A stretch of 64,000 nucleotides of DNA, taken from assembly GCA_019722365.1 (NCBI GenBank), contig JADFUC010000245.1, forward strand, positions 62,001-126,000, in the 5' to 3' direction. Positions 63,975-64,000 of the stretch are shown here, piece after piece; positions within the stretch are counted from its first letter, which is position 1, and each line of letters begins with the position of its first letter. The position numbers and the translations under genes are program-made. Below the pieces are notes generated by a model, which was not told where the DNA came from, searched no databases, and saw only the letters and a program-made list of their open reading frames with translations. The stretch comes from Lithospermum erythrorhizon. Lineage: Eukaryota; Streptophyta; Magnoliopsida; Boraginales; Boraginaceae.

Positions 63975-64000
63975 ATCTCCCCACTTGGAAGATATTTTTC

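Overview
The window is nuclear DNA from a flowering plant, most likely a repeat-rich eudicot. The evidence is a 14-exon plant carotenoid gene with GT-AG introns, plant Copia and probable Gypsy LTR elements, a Helitron helicase, a Cassandra-type 5S-bearing LTR, and AT-rich spacers. The carotenoid protein reads most like asterid versions (perhaps campanulid/Apiaceae), but that placement is from memory and is not demonstrated here.

Only one gene looks intact: zeta-carotene desaturase (ZDS) on the minus strand, 18558-24402, with 14 exons joining into an open 583-residue frame. A degenerate ~41-bp tandem repeat sits directly upstream of its start codon.

Left part (1-15845): a Helitron helicase remnant (1-1008) is followed by a plus-strand Copia element. 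That element's LTR, primer-binding site, gag and integrase (1214-4610) are cut by a minus-strand Copia element with LTRs at 4611-5473 and 12383-13337. The host pol reading resumes at 13338 in the same integrase motif, then runs into a ~165-bp tandem satellite (13861-15765) that ends at an inverted repeat. A Cassandra LTR remnant lies inside the nested element (7557-7736).

Middle (25321-39095): a LINE fragment and minus-strand Copia remnants. The clearest object is a short gag-only Copia element, 31816-35664, with two LTRs, PBS, PPT and a perfect 5-bp target duplication (TTGGA). It sits inside the integrase domain of an older Copia element, and the two halves of that domain can be read on either side.

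Right part (39650-64000): three same-orientation copies of one LTR family (about 39650-41912, 50690-54160 and 61250-63697). The second copy carries an expanded minisatellite. Between the first two copies lie two broken host genes arranged tail to tail: a cellulose-synthase-like C (CslC) pseudogene on the plus strand (42098-43875) and a DNA ligase 1 (LIG1) pseudogene on the minus strand (44647-49210). Further Copia remnants fill 54950-61075 and the right edge.

I did not find a convincing new gene system. The points most worth checking are the nested insertions, the satellite inside a retroelement, the LTR-internal minisatellite, the repeat array at the ZDS 5' end, and an apparently intronless exon junction in the ligase pseudogene.
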